Shown here one piece after another: positions 5,722 through 6,224 of a stretch of DNA of 6,224 bases. Both the position numbers and the translations under genes were made by a program. This DNA is from Alphaproteobacteria bacterium. GTDB taxonomy: Bacteria; Pseudomonadota; Alphaproteobacteria; RF32; CAG-239. Each line of letters begins with the position of its first letter. Positions within the stretch are counted from its first letter, which is position 1. Under the pieces are notes generated by a model. That model was not told the DNA's origin. It ran no database searches and saw nothing but the letters and a program-made list of their open reading frames with translations. The stretch is taken from contig JAGCOI010000217.1 in the NCBI GenBank assembly GCA_017645485.1, positions 1-6,224 on the forward strand, given 5' to 3'.

Positions 5722-6224
5722 GTGCAAGAAGAAACGGAAAATCAATATGTTGTTTTAGCGCGTAAGTATCGCCCGCAGGTTTTTGAGGATTTGCTCGGGC
5801 AGGATGCTCTTGTGCAAACGCTTAAAAATGCGATTGAAAACAACAGATTGCACCATGCTTATATTTTAACGGGTATCAGAGGTGTCGGCAAAACAACAAC
5901 GGCGCGTTTGATTGCGCGTGCGTTAAATTGCACCGGTCTTGACGGCAAAAGCGGACCGACGATTCATCCGTGCGGTGTGTGCGAAAACTGCAAAGCAATT
6001 GCCGAAGGCCGTCATATGGATGTGTTAGAGCTTGACGCCGCATCAAGAACCGGCGTTGATGATATGCGTGAGCTGCTTTCCGGTGTGCAATATAAACCGA
6101 CTTCGGCGCGTTATAAAGTTTATATCATCGATGAAGTGCACATGTTATCGAAAGGTGCTTTTAATGCTTTGTTGAAAACTTTGGAAGAGCCACCTGAACG
6201 CGTCAAATTTATCTTTGCCACCAC
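5722..6224 (+). CDS. dnaX: DNA polymerase III subunit gamma/tau, N-terminal part (3' end beyond window)
   Basis: DnaX is the ATPase of the clamp loader that opens and loads the beta sliding clamp at the replication fork. The 167 complete codons cover most of the first AAA+ domain: VLARKYRPQVFEDLLGQD (11-28), Walker A GIRGVGKT (51-58), the four zinc-binding cysteines C70, C84, C87 and C90 (ALNC, then HPCGVCENC), LELDAASRTGVDDMR (102-116), Walker B YIIDEVHMLS (134-143), LLKTLEEPPERVKFIFATT with sensor 1 (150-168). The start is GTG: an in-frame TGA lies at 5716-5718, immediately upstream, and AAGG sits 8 nt before it. The gene begins 17 nt after the SRP RNA and may be transcribed with it. Whether a slippage site for a short gamma form exists cannot be judged, since the relevant region is outside the window. 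Confidence 0.97.
   Translation, partial: MQEETENQYVVLARKYRPQVFEDLLGQDALVQTLKNAIENNRLHHAYILTGIRGVGKTTTARLIARALNCTGLDGKSGPTIHPCGVCENCKAIAEGRHMDVLELDAASRTGVDDMRELLSGVQYKPTSARYKVYIIDEVHMLSKGAFNALLKTLEEPPERVKFIFAT

Noticed and set aside
1..6224. CRISPR arrays, tRNA or rRNA genes, transposases, attachment sites
   Set aside because: No spaced direct repeats, tRNA-like cloverleaf, rRNA segments, terminal inverted repeats or mobile-element proteins were seen; gene content is housekeeping and transport.

Overview
The window looks like a chromosomal core segment of a low-GC, host-associated type of Alphaproteobacterium. The evidence is AccA, YejA and YejB proteins that read as proteobacterial, a small (domain IV type) SRP RNA directly upstream of dnaX (an arrangement I associate with Alphaproteobacteria), Gram-negative signal peptides, and AT-rich coding sequence with lysine- and asparagine-rich proteins. 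The taxonomic placement is an inference from family resemblance. Nothing points to a phage, plasmid, IS element or CRISPR array.

Left part (1-1329, minus strand): the N-terminal 70 codons of a small exported protein of unknown function (running off the left edge), with its own sigma70-like promoter, preceded by accA, the alpha subunit of acetyl-CoA carboxylase carboxyltransferase (first step of fatty acid synthesis).

Middle (1330-5520, plus strand): a short AT-rich divergent spacer carries a near-consensus promoter (TTGAAA-N17-TATAAT) that drives a tight three-gene unit. Its first gene is an unrecognised 399-residue protein with two N-terminal hydrophobic segments and a long acidic tail. It overlaps by 14 nt yejA, a periplasmic oligopeptide-binding protein of the YejA family. 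yejA is followed with zero spacing by yejB, one of the two inner-membrane permeases of the YejABEF ABC importer. The usual partners yejE (second permease) and yejF (ATPase) do not follow.

Right part (5521-6224, plus strand): a probable promoter, the 4.5S/SRP RNA gene (ffs) with an intact apical signature and closing helix, and 17 nt later the GTG-started 5' part of dnaX (tau/gamma subunit of the DNA polymerase III clamp loader), cut by the window edge.

The points most worth following are the uncharacterised membrane protein that leads the peptide-uptake operon, and the split of yejAB from yejEF. I found no clear sign of a wholly new defence or mobile system.
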